From assembly GCF_023284025.1 (NCBI RefSeq), contig NZ_JAKIKR010000022.1, forward strand, positions 1 to 64,000: a DNA stretch of 64,000 nt, given 5' to 3'. Shown here one piece after another: positions 8,800 through 19,168 of the stretch. The notes under the pieces are model-generated. The model saw only the letters and a program-made list of their open reading frames with translations, did no database searches and was not told the origin of the DNA. Both the position numbers and the translations under genes were made by a program. The stretch's first letter is position 1, and the number at the start of each line of letters is the position of its first letter. This DNA comes from Shewanella abyssi. Lineage in GTDB: Bacteria > Pseudomonadota > Gammaproteobacteria > Enterobacterales > Shewanellaceae.

Positions 8800-11568
8800 T
8801 TAGAACTTCTGGGAGTAACCTAAGAACAGGCTACGACCCTTTGCAGAGTAGCTGCTGTTATCGTCCTCATAGTATGGCCAGTCGTTGTGCTCGTCGTTAC
8901 GAATATCGTAAAGTGGCGGCATCTCATCAGTTAGGTTTTTAACACCTGCGGTGAATTTACCTTTCCAAGGTGCATAGTAAGACAGTGTGATGTTGATAGT
9001 CTGGTATGGATCTAAAGTATCAGTCTCAATCGACTCGACATCTTCTCCATCAGCATCTACATATTCGAACAGATCGGTACCAACAGCTTCACCAGTGTAG
9101 TAGTAAGCAACTGTTGCTCTGAAATCTTCATAGCTCCAGCTTAGGCTGGCATTACCTTTCCACTTAGGGAAGTAATCTGTCTCGGTCTGCTCCTCAATCT
9201 CATCACCCTCTCTCTCTTGATACTCTTTCTTGAGTAGGTAAGAGGCTGCAAGCTTGAACTTAAACTCACCAGCAGCGGTTTCAGGGAATACGTAGTTGAA
9301 ACTAGCATCGATACCTTCCGATGCTTCATAGGCGCTGTTGATAGGACCTTTGCGCATACAGGCGATGTTTTGAATACCGTCATCATCAAACTCTGTCAGG
9401 TAACCCACTTCTGGCATTGTCGAGCAATCGGTATATTGACCATCCTTGTTATAGCTTGAGTCTTCTAGCATCTCGTTAGTTGAGATAGTCTTAACCGCAC
9501 CTTCAAGTTCGATATTCCACCAATCAATAGTCAGATCGGCATTATCTGTGATATTTGCGACTAGACCGAAGTTCCAGAATTCGCCCTCCTCTTCAGTAAG
9601 GTTAAGATTTCCTGAGTTAAAGCCGTCATAGCTATCTTCATAAATCTCATTTGGAATTGTTGGGTGGTCAAATGATGTACCACCAAAGCTTCTTGTTAAT
9701 CCAGAATAGAGGCGATGCATATCGGGCGCTCTAAAACTCTTACCCCAGTTCGCACGTACCATTACCTCATCGATTGGGCGGTAACTTAGGCCAACTTGAG
9801 GCGTAGTTGCTCCACCAACATCTGAATCATCGAGATATTGGTCATAACGAAGTGCAGCAGAAAGATCTAATGACTTAACGCCAGTGATGTCAGCAAGTAG
9901 TGGGATCTGCAGTTCACCAGCAACAGCGACGCGGTCACGGTCACCCTTACCGCCGGTACCACCCATACCGATAAAGCCACCACTCATGGTGGTTTCATCG
10001 AGGGTATCTTCATAGCTTTCACGTGCCCATTCGGCAGTGGTTGCGAAACCGACAGTACCCGCATCTAGCTCCATTAGGTCGCCAGTAAATACAGCTTGCA
10101 GCTGGTGCATGCTAGAATCTGATTTTTTGGTTGAGTCACCAATAAGTGCTTCGGCTTGCTCTGTGGTTAATTTGTTGTTTGGGTACCACTTTGAAGCATC
10201 AGTATGGTTCGGGTCGAAAGTTATCATGCCAAGTAGCGCATCTGCACTGACCATATGGTGGTTTTGCTTTTCATACAGTGCATAACCGCTAGACCAAGAG
10301 ATATCTAACTCATAATCACCAATGGTGCCGTTAGCACCAAAAGCCAGCGATGCCTTGGTATTTTGAGTATCATAAGTACGTGGTCCAGGATACTCCTCCA
10401 TACGGCGGCGCATCTGGAATTTGTTATCATCTTCAAATTCATACTTATCGTAGCTGTATGCACCTGTGACTTCATCTTGGTAGAAGTAATCCCCAAAACC
10501 TTTCTCATCTTTGTATTTTGTTGATTCTTTGTACGATGCATTTAGCATCCCGTACAACTGCCAATCATCGTTAAGATCGTAAGTGCTATTAACCACTAGG
10601 TTAATTCTGTCATATTCAGACTGTAGGCCACGTTCGGCATACTTATCGTAGTAACAATCATAAGAGCCAGCTTCTACATAAATGCCTTTATCACCGAATA
10701 GGTTAGTACACTGAGCTTCATCAAGTGGTTGTTTTTCTTCAGAGTGATAGACTTCATCGTAATCACGAATCCAGGATGCCCAGCTTGATGCTCCAGAGTC
10801 ACCATATGGACCTGCTCCCCAGCGTGTATCGCCATCTTCATCTTCATAATAGGCTGGGCTGTATAGGCCATCACGCTGGTACGTTTGAATCGCTTCAACC
10901 TTACGGTATTCGAGCATGATCAGGGTTTGGCTGTTTTCTGTGTTGATCCCCTGCAGGTACGATAGGTCTGACTGCGCACCACCACCTTGGGTTGTATCTG
11001 AGTATTTAGCTTCTACTTTGGCACCATCATATTGCTTCTTAAGGATGATGTTGACTACACCACCAACTGCATCTGAACCATAAATAGCAGATGCACCGCC
11101 AGTAAGGATCTCAACACGGTCTACGGCAGCAGTTGGAATATCGGAAACATCAACAAAGTTTGAGGTACCACCTGCCGCTGATGGGAATGAGGCTTGGCGA
11201 CGACCATTAATCAATACTAGCGTTCTGTTGGCACCCATACCGCGAAGGTTGACCGAGCTGGCGCTATCGGTGAAACCATCACTGTCACCGTTAAGAGAAC
11301 CACCAGTATTTGCCACTGACGCTTGAAGAACCTCAGCGATAGATGATAGACCGCTATTAGCGATATCTTCTGCGGTGATCACCGTAACTGGTGCGACACC
11401 TTCAAAGTCGGCGCGCTTAATACGTGAGCCAGTCACTGCAATTTTTTCAATCTCTTCATTATTAGCGTCTTTACCTGCAGTTTGTTCTGCAGCTTGTAGC
11501 GATGACGTTGTTAGCGCAGCCATAGTCATGGCCAATGTCAAAGCTGATAATTTCATCTGATTTTTCAT
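8800..11568 (-). CDS. TonB-dependent outer-membrane receptor
   Basis: A 922-residue outer-membrane transporter. A signal peptide (about 1-26, ending LQAAE) is followed by a TonB-box-like stretch (IEKIAVTGSRIKR), a plug domain (about 55-180 with VNLRGMGANRTLVLINGRRQ and GASAIYGSDAVGGVVNIILKK), a 22-stranded-barrel-type region, and a terminal aromatic residue (SLFLGYSQKF) as needed for BAM insertion. The iAVTGSRIKR pattern and large size fit the Alteromonadales receptors used for peptides or carbohydrates rather than siderophores, but the ligand is unknown. It sits between a CadC-like regulator (divergent) and an S9 peptidase (downstream), which favours a peptide-derived ligand. Confidence 0.92.
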   Translation of the reverse strand: MKNQMKLSALTLAMTMAALTTSSLQAAEQTAGKDANNEEIEKIAVTGSRIKRADFEGVAPVTVITAEDIANSGLSSIAEVLQASVANTGGSLNGDSDGFTDSASSVNLRGMGANRTLVLINGRRQASFPSAAGGTSNFVDVSDIPTAAVDRVEILTGGASAIYGSDAVGGVVNIILKKQYDGAKVEAKYSDTTQGGGAQSDLSYLQGINTENSQTLIMLEYRKVEAIQTYQRDGLYSPAYYEDEDGDTRWGAGPYGDSGASSWASWIRDYDEVYHSEEKQPLDEAQCTNLFGDKGIYVEAGSYDCYYDKYAERGLQSEYDRINLVVNSTYDLNDDWQLYGMLNASYKESTKYKDEKGFGDYFYQDEVTGAYSYDKYEFEDDNKFQMRRRMEEYPGPRTYDTQNTKASLAFGANGTIGDYELDISWSSGYALYEKQNHHMVSADALLGMITFDPNHTDASKWYPNNKLTTEQAEALIGDSTKKSDSSMHQLQAVFTGDLMELDAGTVGFATTAEWARESYEDTLDETTMSGGFIGMGGTGGKGDRDRVAVAGELQIPLLADITGVKSLDLSAALRYDQYLDDSDVGGATTPQVGLSYRPIDEVMVRANWGKSFRAPDMHRLYSGLTRSFGGTSFDHPTIPNEIYEDSYDGFNSGNLNLTEEEGEFWNFGLVANITDNADLTIDWWNIELEGAVKTISTNEMLEDSSYNKDGQYTDCSTMPEVGYLTEFDDDGIQNIACMRKGPINSAYEASEGIDASFNYVFPETAAGEFKFKLAASYLLKKEYQEREGDEIEEQTETDYFPKWKGNASLSWSYEDFRATVAYYYTGEAVGTDLFEYVDADGEDVESIETDTLDPYQTINITLSYYAPWKGKFTAGVKNLTDEMPPLYDIRNDEHNDWPYYEDDNSSYSAKGRSLFLGYSQKF

Positions 11569-11916
11569 CTTATTTCAGTCCTTGTTTTTATAATTTTCTA
11601 GGAGTTTTACTGATGTCCCCTAACTTGTTATCGCTGTCGATCTGCAAAATACAACCTCATTCTGTCAGCTGTATTCAGTTGTAAAGAAATTGTTGATCTC
11701 AAGCAATGGTCTGCGTGTCGTTTATATGCTGTTTATATGTCTATTTAATATCTATTGTTTTTATTATTAAAGTGTTATGCGCGGTTTGCTGGTGTCGCAA
11801 GTACTTGCATTTTCGTGTTGACAGACTGTAAACTGTTTATTGCTGAGTTGAGGTTTTATCAAAAGTGGCTGCGTTAAAATTAAAAAAATGAGCTTGGTGC
11901 TATCTGCGGAGAAAAG
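11569..11916. promoter_or_regulatory. Divergent control region between TonB receptor and CadC-like regulator
   Basis: A 348-bp non-coding region. It holds a direct repeat GTTTATATG at 11720-11728 and 11731-11739 (11-bp period, one helical turn), a perfect palindrome GCAAGTACTTGC at 11797-11808, and a TTGACA hexamer at 11818-11823 for which I find no matching -10. Winged-helix regulators of the OmpR/PhoB type, the class to which the CadC DNA-binding domain belongs, commonly bind direct repeats with this spacing, so the GTTTATATG pair is a candidate operator for the adjacent regulator. This is inference from position and spacing. Confidence 0.45.
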
Positions 11917-14073
11917 ATGATAGAGATTAGAAAAGAGGCGGTTTTTACTTTAGCCGGGTGTGAAGTGACCCCTAGCGATAACAGCCTGAACTTTAAAAAC
12001 GGTGCTCAGTTAGGGACTGATATAGAGGACCGTGTCTCGACAAACAAGATCTCTGTGCAACCTAAATTCATTGAGTTATTAAGTTACCTTGCTCGGCAGT
12101 ATCCTAATGTTGTTACCCGCGAGGAATTGATCGAGAGTATCTGGGAGGGCAATAGCTATGTGGGTACTAAGGCGCTGACGAATGCGATATGGAACCTGAG
12201 AAAACACCTAACTCCCTTAGTTGAGGAAAGTGGTACTGAAGCGATAGAGACGGTGAGAAAGACAGGTTATCGCTTATTGATAGAGCCTGAGTTTAAGCCT
12301 GATGATCTTGTTTCTAAGCCTGAAGTCTTAGAGGTCGAGCAAGCAAAGGTAAAGGCGTTAAAAGAGAAACTCCATAGAGTGGGGATTGCCATTGTTATAA
12401 TGTTTATCTTTGTTGCGGCGGGGGCATTCTTTCACCTGTACCAAGATGGTAAGCAATTAATGCAAACTGAACAAAACAGGTTAACAAGAGCATCAGGTGC
12501 TGAGTTATACCCAGCTGTCTCTCCCGATGGACGTTGGCTAGTCTATGGTAAAGGCTCAGACCTTTATTTGAAAGATCTGCATTCATCGACCGGTACACCA
12601 AAGCGTTTAACCTCTAATCAGACCAAAGAGCTAAGAGCTATTTGGACCCTTGATGGCAAGTCGTTACTTTATCCCAGTGAAACTCGTCAAAATGGTGAAT
12701 GCCATCTGTCGCAATTTATTCTTGCTAGCCATGAAGTTGTTCATCTTGCACCATGCTATTCCTATAGTTCGGCATTAGATATATCACCTGATGGTAAGGC
12801 TATTATTTACATCTGGCATGATGAGCAAGATGAATATAGTGGTTTGTATGAGTTGGCGTTATCCGGTGATACAGACCCTGTTAGGATCTCATGTAAAAAA
12901 GGCTGTGACTACCGTGATCGTGATGTCGCCTATAGTCCAGATGGTCGCTGGATCGCTATTTCGAGGCGGTTTGGCAATATATCTGAAGATATCTTTATCC
13001 GAAACAGAGGCTCGGGTGATGAGATTAGAATTACTCAAGGTTTAGAGGATATTAGAGGACTAAGCTGGCACCCAGATAGTGATAAATTAGTGTTCAGCAC
13101 CGAAAACTCTGGTGTGAGAGGTGGATATCTAGTGGATATTAATAGTAAGAAAATATCAAATTTATCTCTAGTTGGCTTTAGCTATCCGAAATTTGTACCT
13201 AACTCTACAGAGCTGGTATTTTCTAAATACATCAAAGACTTTAAAGTTGCCTATTTAGAGCTTGATCAGGCAATACCCACAACGATATTCCCCCTATCTA
13301 ACTCTGAATTTAGCCATAGGAACCCTGATTACTCTTCAGTCACTAAGCGTATTGTCTATGTCTCAAATGAGACCGGCAACAATGAAATCTGGAGTTCGGA
13401 TGTTAATGGAAGAAATAGAAAGCAACATACAGATTTGAAGAGACGTGTTGCCTATCCAAGCTGGTCGCATGATGGTACTAAGTTAGCCTTTCTTGCTCCT
13501 GATGATAAAAATGAGGGTAATAAAATCCATATTTTAGATCTTGCAACTGGAGGGGTAAGCATACTCGCTTCCAAGTATCTCGATCACAGAAGGCCAAGTT
13601 GGAGTCAGGATGATAAACGAGTGCTTTCATCAACCTATGATGGATTATTGGCCTTTTCATTAACCAACAGCCGTCCTCAGCCTATCACTTTCACCGAAGT
13701 GAGGCTTGCTAAGATGATTAATGGCTCACAAATAGTGTTTACAAGAGTCAGTAAGCCAGGCCTATGGATTTTAGATCTTAACCAAGTGGACAACATGAGG
13801 GTATTGATCTCCTCAGAGGTGTTTGACGAGGATTATAATTGGGTGGTTACCGATAAAGGGGTGTATTTTAGAGAGAAACACTCCAGTTATCAGTTAATCA
13901 ACTTTTGGAGCTTCAACACCCAGTTAATCACCCCAATATTAAAACTGCCTTCCAGTAGCTTAACCTCATACGGTGCGATGAGCTTCATTGCCGATAAAAG
14001 GCGGCTTTTGATGACATTGTCAGAATACTCAAAACGAGATGTGATATTGCTCAATCATAAATTGCTGCATTAA
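11917..14073 (+). CDS. CadC-like transmembrane winged-helix regulator with beta-propeller (PD40/TolB-like) sensor
   Basis: A 718-residue one-component membrane regulator. Residues about 50-130 form an OmpR/CadC-type winged helix (with VVTREELIESIWEG and the recognition segment ALTNAIWNLRKHL). One transmembrane helix lies near 156-176. The periplasmic part has at least six PD40-like blades, recognisable by YPAVSPDGRWLVY, LDISPDGKAIIYI, VAYSPDGRWIAIS, LSWHPDSDKLVFS, YPSWSHDGTKLAF and RPSWSQDDKRVLS. Two cysteine pairs in the propeller could form disulfides. It is divergent from the TonB receptor and S9 peptidase genes, the natural candidates for its regulon. The start ATG 11917 is preceded by GGAG at about 8 nt. 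The ligand is unknown. Confidence 0.88.
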   Translation: MIEIRKEAVFTLAGCEVTPSDNSLNFKNGAQLGTDIEDRVSTNKISVQPKFIELLSYLARQYPNVVTREELIESIWEGNSYVGTKALTNAIWNLRKHLTPLVEESGTEAIETVRKTGYRLLIEPEFKPDDLVSKPEVLEVEQAKVKALKEKLHRVGIAIVIMFIFVAAGAFFHLYQDGKQLMQTEQNRLTRASGAELYPAVSPDGRWLVYGKGSDLYLKDLHSSTGTPKRLTSNQTKELRAIWTLDGKSLLYPSETRQNGECHLSQFILASHEVVHLAPCYSYSSALDISPDGKAIIYIWHDEQDEYSGLYELALSGDTDPVRISCKKGCDYRDRDVAYSPDGRWIAISRRFGNISEDIFIRNRGSGDEIRITQGLEDIRGLSWHPDSDKLVFSTENSGVRGGYLVDINSKKISNLSLVGFSYPKFVPNSTELVFSKYIKDFKVAYLELDQAIPTTIFPLSNSEFSHRNPDYSSVTKRIVYVSNETGNNEIWSSDVNGRNRKQHTDLKRRVAYPSWSHDGTKLAFLAPDDKNEGNKIHILDLATGGVSILASKYLDHRRPSWSQDDKRVLSSTYDGLLAFSLTNSRPQPITFTEVRLAKMINGSQIVFTRVSKPGLWILDLNQVDNMRVLISSEVFDEDYNWVVTDKGVYFREKHSSYQLINFWSFNTQLITPILKLPSSSLTSYGAMSFIADKRRLLMTLSEYSKRDVILLNHKLLH

Positions 14074-14121
14074 CCTTAACGCTAGAGTTAACTTTAATGC
14101 CTTAATTAAAGTTATCTGATG

Positions 14122-15231
14122 TTAATCTGCGGGAAACCGTGCACCGAGTATTGCCTCTCTGCTTGCACCTGTTACAGCAGGCAGATTGCCAGATAAACCA
14201 TGGTGATGACGCATAGCGAGCCACGCAAAAGCAATGCCTTCAACCCACTGTGGGTTAATGCCCAGCTCTGCTGTGGTCACTAGCTTATAGTTCGGTAACA
14301 ATTTTTGCAGACGGTACATGAGCTCGGTGTTGTACGCGCCGCCGCCGCATACGTACATCTCAGCCTCTGTTGTTAGTGCTAATGCGTCATTGGCAATGCT
14401 GTAACAAGTTAAATCCAGTAAGGTTGACTGAATATCGGCTTCAGTCAAATAACTAAATTCGGCAAGTTGCTGCTCTAACCAGGCCTGATTAAACAGTTCA
14501 CGGCCGGTGCTTTTAGGGGCTAGTAACGAAAAATAGGGGTGCGATAGCAGATGCTGTAGCATTTTTTCATCGCTGGTGCCGGATTTAGCCAAAGCGCCCT
14601 CATTATCATAGGGAAGATCTTGCTGATGCTGGATCCAGGCGTCCATTAAGGTATTACCGGGACCGGTATCAAAACCCGTTACAGCGTCGGTGTTACCGGG
14701 CAGGTATGTGATGTTGGCGATGCCGCCAATATTGAGAATAATGCGTTTATGGTTTGGCGTTGCAAATACGTGTTGATGAAAGGCGGGCACTAGGGGCGCA
14801 CCTTGGCCACCGAGTGCAATATCTTTACGCCTAAAGTCAGCGATAACATCAATACCCGTTTCGGCTGCGATGGTGTTTGGATCGCCAATTTGTAGGGTGA
14901 AACCCATGTCTAAATTCGGCATATGGCGGACGGTTTGGCCATGGCTACCGACGGCAATAACCGCGAGCTTATCAATACTAGCTTTTTCAAGTAGAGCATT
15001 GACGGCTTTAGCAAACAGCTTACCTACAGCGCGATCTAAGTAACCCAAGCGGTTGATCTCATCATTTCCAGGTAAGCACAATTTTTGTAGATTCTTTAAC
15101 AGCGGCGCAGGGATAGCCTCAGAATGATGCTCAACCAAAGTCGGCGTGTCAGCGGTAAACTTAACCAGCACGGCATCGACACCGTCCATACTGGTGCCTG
15201 ACATTAGGCCAATGTAATAGCTTTTGTTCAT
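14122..15231 (-). CDS. anmK: Anhydro-N-acetylmuramic acid kinase
   Basis: Cytoplasmic kinase of peptidoglycan recycling that opens and phosphorylates 1,6-anhydro-MurNAc to MurNAc-6-phosphate. At 369 residues it has the normal length. The N-terminal ATP-binding motif [16 protein letters not shown] is intact, as are [51 protein letters not shown] and the C-terminal CGGGAYN. It is co-directional with and 44 bp downstream of the M23 endopeptidase gene, so the two are likely co-transcribed: one cuts the wall and the other recycles the products. Confidence 0.95.
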   Translation of the reverse strand: MNKSYYIGLMSGTSMDGVDAVLVKFTADTPTLVEHHSEAIPAPLLKNLQKLCLPGNDEINRLGYLDRAVGKLFAKAVNALLEKASIDKLAVIAVGSHGQTVRHMPNLDMGFTLQIGDPNTIAAETGIDVIADFRRKDIALGGQGAPLVPAFHQHVFATPNHKRIILNIGGIANITYLPGNTDAVTGFDTGPGNTLMDAWIQHQQDLPYDNEGALAKSGTSDEKMLQHLLSHPYFSLLAPKSTGRELFNQAWLEQQLAEFSYLTEADIQSTLLDLTCYSIANDALALTTEAEMYVCGGGAYNTELMYRLQKLLPNYKLVTTAELGINPQWVEGIAFAWLAMRHHHGLSGNLPAVTGASREAILGARFPAD

Positions 15232-15275
15232 GGTATCGAACTCTTATGTTGGCATTGATTAAATATAAAAACACG

Positions 15276-16691
15276 CTAATGCGATGCTATCTGTACCAGC
15301 TTATTATGCTCAAGCTCTGTCATCAGCTTTTTGCTGACGATGGCAAATGGCGCTTTCTCTTTGCTGGCGATAGCTTCAGACTTAGGGAGTTTTACTGTGC
15401 GTGGGTTACGGTGCACGCCATTAACAATAAACTCGTAATGTAAGTGAGCGCCAGTGACACGGCCTGTTGAGCCAAGTGTACCGATGATCTGCCCCTGCTT
15501 AACCGAAGCACCCTTTTTTACTTTACGCTTCTTAAGATGCAAGTACTTAGTGGTGTACGTATCGTTGTGCCTAATAAAAACGTAATTACCATTATATTGA
15601 TTATAGCTTGATTTTATCACCCGGCCCTTACCTGCAGCCTTAATTGGGGTACCTACTTTAGCCACATAATCGACACCGCGGTGCGCTTTTACTTGGCCTG
15701 TTACTGGGTGCAAACGGCGCGGATTAAAGCTAGAACTGACATATTTAAAGTCAACCGGTGAGCGTAAGAACGCTTTGCGCATACTGCGGCCTTCGGCTGA
15801 ATAGTAGCTGCCATCTTTATACCTAACCGCGGTATAACTGTCACCTTGGTTAGTAAACTCTGCGGCGAGAATATTGCCGTTGCGCAGGAACTCACCATCA
15901 GCGTATTCCTCTTCAAAAAGTATCGCGAAGTGATCGTCTTTTCTGAGATCTAACGCAAAATCAATATCCCAACCGAAGATGGTCGCCAGCTGCATTATTT
16001 GGTTAGGGGTTAAGCCAGCAACAACGCCCGCATTCCAAAAATTACTCTTGATGGTGGCGTTGGCAAATTTATTGCGGGTTTCAACCGTTTTGGTGGTGAT
16101 ACTTTCTTTATAGCCGTTATCGACACGATTAACGACTAAGGTTGATATCTTGTCAATATGGTAGCGAAGTTGTACCAATTGACCACCATCATTTTTAGCA
16201 ATGACTAAGGCATCACCAGGCATGATTTTTAGCAGGTTCTTTTTGGCTTTTGGCAGTTGAGTCACATCATAAACATCTTTTGCCGTTAGACCCGCGCGGC
16301 TAAATAACGCGGCTAATGTGTCACCACTCTTAACTTGAAAGTGTTTCTCGTTTAATACTGGTGCAATGTTGGCTTGTTCAACAACCGGGTTAGTCGTTGC
16401 AGTGTGAGCCTTGCGATGTGTTGAAGGCTGCACTAATGGTTGCTTTCGCGACTCGGCATTTTCAATGCTAATGGCTTCAGAGCCAGAAGGTGGCGTGGGA
16501 GTACGAAAAGCTAGCGGCACTTCATAACGAGTATTTAAGCCGTATTCGCCGTTTGATGAGACCGTCTGCTTAGATGCTTGGACATCATCAGAGGGCATTA
16601 AGATAATAATTAGCGTGACAAAAACTAAGATACATAAGAGTATTTGATGTAATTTTGGCAGTAATTTAAATAAAGTTATAACCTTTCCCAT
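15276..16691 (-). CDS. Murein DD-endopeptidase-like M23 metallopeptidase with OapA/LysM-type domain
   Basis: A cell-envelope peptidase that probably cleaves cross-bridges in peptidoglycan (MepM-like). From the start chosen here (ATG 16691) it has 471 residues; an upstream in-frame TTG at 16706 would add five. A membrane anchor or signal helix (about 10-32) is followed by a LysM/OapA-like region with FQVKSGDTLAALFSRAG, then the M23 domain. Zinc ligands are visible in HRGVDYVAKVGTPI (His and Asp near 335) and GAHLHYEF (HxH near 417), as in active LytM factors. It is divergent from tyrS and followed by anmK. Confidence 0.9.
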   Translation of the reverse strand: MGKVITLFKLLPKLHQILLCILVFVTLIIILMPSDDVQASKQTVSSNGEYGLNTRYEVPLAFRTPTPPSGSEAISIENAESRKQPLVQPSTHRKAHTATTNPVVEQANIAPVLNEKHFQVKSGDTLAALFSRAGLTAKDVYDVTQLPKAKKNLLKIMPGDALVIAKNDGGQLVQLRYHIDKISTLVVNRVDNGYKESITTKTVETRNKFANATIKSNFWNAGVVAGLTPNQIMQLATIFGWDIDFALDLRKDDHFAILFEEEYADGEFLRNGNILAAEFTNQGDSYTAVRYKDGSYYSAEGRSMRKAFLRSPVDFKYVSSSFNPRRLHPVTGQVKAHRGVDYVAKVGTPIKAAGKGRVIKSSYNQYNGNYVFIRHNDTYTTKYLHLKKRKVKKGASVKQGQIIGTLGSTGRVTGAHLHYEFIVNGVHRNPRTVKLPKSEAIASKEKAPFAIVSKKLMTELEHNKLVQIASH

Positions 16692-16817
16692 GGATCTTGG
16701 TACCAAATTCGCGCTTTCTTAGTGATCCCCTTAGTGTACACACTTTCATTTGTGCTGGCTAACAAGTAACATTGGTCTCCAGATTTTATGATTAGGCTCC
16801 CAGGAGTAACCGCCGAC

Positions 16818-18014
16818 ATGGCTGATTTAGAGCAAGCATTAGCAGAAATTAAACGTGGCACCGACGAAATTTTACTTGAAGCGGATCTACTGGAGAAGTT
16901 AAAAGAGGGTCGTCCACTGAAGATCAAATTGGGCGCCGATCCAACCGCACCCGATATTCATCTAGGGCATACCGTCATTTTGAATAAAATGCGTACCTTC
17001 CAAGAGCTCGGTCATGAAGTGATTTTCTTGATTGGCGACTTCACTGGTATGGTTGGCGATCCAAGTGGCAAGAACAGTACGCGTCCTCCGTTAACGCGTG
17101 AGCAAGTACTCGCTAATGCCGAAACTTATAAGCAACAGGTTTATAAAATTTTGGACCCAGCAAAAACACGTATCGAATTTAACTCTACCTGGTTAGAGCC
17201 ACTCGGTGCCGCTGGTATGATCCGTTTAGCGTCGCAACAAACGGTTGCGCGCATGATGGAACGTGACGATTTTAAAAAGCGTTATGCTTCTGGTCAGTCG
17301 ATTGCCATTCATGAGTTTATGTATCCACTACTACAAGGTTATGATTCAGTTGCACTTGAGGCTGATGTTGAGCTCGGTGGTACGGATCAGAAGTTCAACT
17401 TGTTGATGGGCCGAGAGCTACAAAAGTCTGCCGGTCAAAAACCGCAAACTGTGATTATGATGCCTCTGCTTGAAGGTTTAGACGGCGTTAAGAAGATGTC
17501 TAAGTCGGCGCATAACTACATTGGTGTCAGTGAGCCAGCCGGTGAAATGTTCGGTAAAATCATGTCTATCTCCGATGAGTTGATGTGGCGTTACTTTGAA
17601 CTTTTGTCGTTCCGTCCGTTAACTGAGCTTGAACAGTTTAAAGCTGACGTTGCAGCTGGCGCTAACCCGCGTGATATTAAAATAGCGTTGGCAAAAGAGA
17701 TTATTACTCGCTTCCATGATGAAGCCTCAGCAGATGCTGCCCATCAAGAGTTTATCAACCGCTTCCAAAAAGGCGCAATTCCTGAAGATATCGAAGAGCT
17801 CGAGATTGCTGCTGGTGAGGGGATAGCGATTGCTAACTTACTCAAAGAAGCGGGTTTGGTTAAATCTACATCTGATGCGATGCGCATGATCAAGCAAGGT
17901 GCTGCCAAGATAGACGGGGATAAGATTGAAGATACCCGTATGCAGTTAACTGCGGGTACGACTGGTGTATTCCAAGTGGGTAAGCGTAAGTTCGCCAAGA
18001 TCACCTTGGTATAA
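16818..18014 (+). CDS. tyrS: Tyrosyl-tRNA synthetase (TyrZ-like class)
   Basis: Charges tRNA-Tyr in the cytoplasm. The class I signatures are present: HLGH near residue 47 (HIGH equivalent) and KMSKS near 225. A C-terminal S4 RNA-binding domain begins about residue 335 ([21 protein letters not shown]). A longer reading from ATG 16788 exists, but I chose ATG 16818 (398 residues) because AGGAG lies 11 nt upstream and homologues begin [11 protein letters not shown]. The sequence resembles the TyrZ subgroup rather than E. coli TyrS. Downstream there is only a weak imperfect hairpin (about 18015-18055). Confidence 0.94.
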   Translation: MADLEQALAEIKRGTDEILLEADLLEKLKEGRPLKIKLGADPTAPDIHLGHTVILNKMRTFQELGHEVIFLIGDFTGMVGDPSGKNSTRPPLTREQVLANAETYKQQVYKILDPAKTRIEFNSTWLEPLGAAGMIRLASQQTVARMMERDDFKKRYASGQSIAIHEFMYPLLQGYDSVALEADVELGGTDQKFNLLMGRELQKSAGQKPQTVIMMPLLEGLDGVKKMSKSAHNYIGVSEPAGEMFGKIMSISDELMWRYFELLSFRPLTELEQFKADVAAGANPRDIKIALAKEIITRFHDEASADAAHQEFINRFQKGAIPEDIEELEIAAGEGIAIANLLKEAGLVKSTSDAMRMIKQGAAKIDGDKIEDTRMQLTAGTTGVFQVGKRKFAKITLV

Positions 18015-18117
18015 AGCACTTTGTTTTAAAAAGCGGGCTTTATTGTGCTTGGCGAATTCATTTGCTGAGCGCGTTATACCTGTTGCTATACCGATACTAA
18101 ACTAGCTGTTTAGTATT

Positions 18118-18507
18118 TTAACAACGGTCTGTACCAAAATGCAGGCCGTTTTTACATTGCCAAGTTAATTTGGCGTCATCTAATGTCCACAAGCCTTTCT
18201 GTTTCTCCATAGACAAAATTAACAGCATTTTTGGATGTTTATCACTTTGCTGGCTGACGCTATAGGTGATCACCTTTCCCTGAAAGTTGTTAACTCTGGC
18301 TAAGGCAAACTTGTCTCCTGAGTATTGCGCTGAAATCGACTCTGGCGCTTGAGTCCATTTTAGTGACTCTACTTGGGCCTGACTGAGTTGTTGATTAAAG
18401 TGGTTAATCGGCTGCACAGCATAAGATACAACAATCGGTTGTTCGTAGGCCGCAGCGGAACTACAAAAGAGTACTGATACAGCAAAAAGGGTACGACGAA
18501 TATTCAT
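18118..18507 (-). CDS. Small exported protein of unknown function
   Basis: A 129-residue protein with a clear signal peptide (MNIRRTLFAVSVLFCSSAAAYE, cleavage near AAA-Y). The mature part is small, with two cysteines close to the C-terminus (TWQCKNGLHFGTDRC) that could form a disulfide in the periplasm. I do not recognise a family. It is convergent with tyrS and lies 181 bp downstream of the SnoaL-like gene cluster on the same strand, probably as a separate unit. Confidence 0.7.
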   Translation of the reverse strand: MNIRRTLFAVSVLFCSSAAAYEQPIVVSYAVQPINHFNQQLSQAQVESLKWTQAPESISAQYSGDKFALARVNNFQGKVITYSVSQQSDKHPKMLLILSMEKQKGLWTLDDAKLTWQCKNGLHFGTDRC

Positions 18508-18688
18508 AACGACCTACAGCAAAAAAAGTCTCTACTGTTTTGACAGGCTTAATTGAAAAAGTTTCCTAAAAAAGCACCTAAATGCGATCTAGCGCCCATT
18601 AAGCTCGAGTTGATATGCCTTTGTCGCGGTGCGGTATTGAGCTTGCTATGGTGATTTGTCGCTGAAGCTCGTCCTCGTTAATGAATAT

Positions 18689-19168
18689 TTACTGAGTTGA
18701 TAATTGATCGGACATGGTTTGGTAGTCCATTAGATCTTGGTGCTCTTTGATGCGGTTGTTGGTCATGTCGAGACTCAAGGTGGTCACGCCGGGAATGGCG
18801 ATATCAATAATACGCCCAGGCTTGCCGAACTGTTCCCCTGGGCCCTTGTAACGATAGTTTCCTATTAGCACGACTAGAGAGCCTGAGTTAAACATATGTT
18901 CAATACTAAAAGTGTATTCAAGTACGCCTTGATGGGCGCGCTTCAAGAAGCTTAATATATGGCGCTTACCGGTATATTTTCGGCTGGCGGTTCTGTCATT
19001 AAATACACTATCACGATTATAAAATGAGGTTAATTTTGCGTAATCTTGGCTGGTAAAAGCCTCAATATACTTGACTGCTAACTGTTGCTCTTTGGGCATA
19101 TCGCCGCTGTTAGCAAAGGAAGGAAGGCTGAAAAAAACTAAGATCAAACTGAAAAATCGTAATTTCAT
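18689..19168 (-). CDS. Exported SnoaL/NTF2-like protein
   Basis: A 159-residue protein with a signal peptide (about 1-19, ending SFANS) and a single NTF2-like domain. The signature layout is visible: AVKYIEAFTSQDYAKLTSFYNRDSVFNDR, then an Arg/Tyr/Gly strand, a LSFLKRAHQG helix and paired strands ending VTTLSLDMTNNRI. Such domains often bind small hydrophobic ligands but the function here is unknown. Its start codon shares one base with the stop of the TRIC-channel gene upstream, so it is translationally coupled to it and is the last gene of a three-gene unit (DUF2721, TRIC, SnoaL). Confidence 0.75.
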   Translation of the reverse strand: MKLRFFSLILVFFSLPSFANSGDMPKEQQLAVKYIEAFTSQDYAKLTSFYNRDSVFNDRTASRKYTGKRHILSFLKRAHQGVLEYTFSIEHMFNSGSLVVLIGNYRYKGPGEQFGKPGRIIDIAIPGVTTLSLDMTNNRIKEHQDLMDYQTMSDQLSTQ

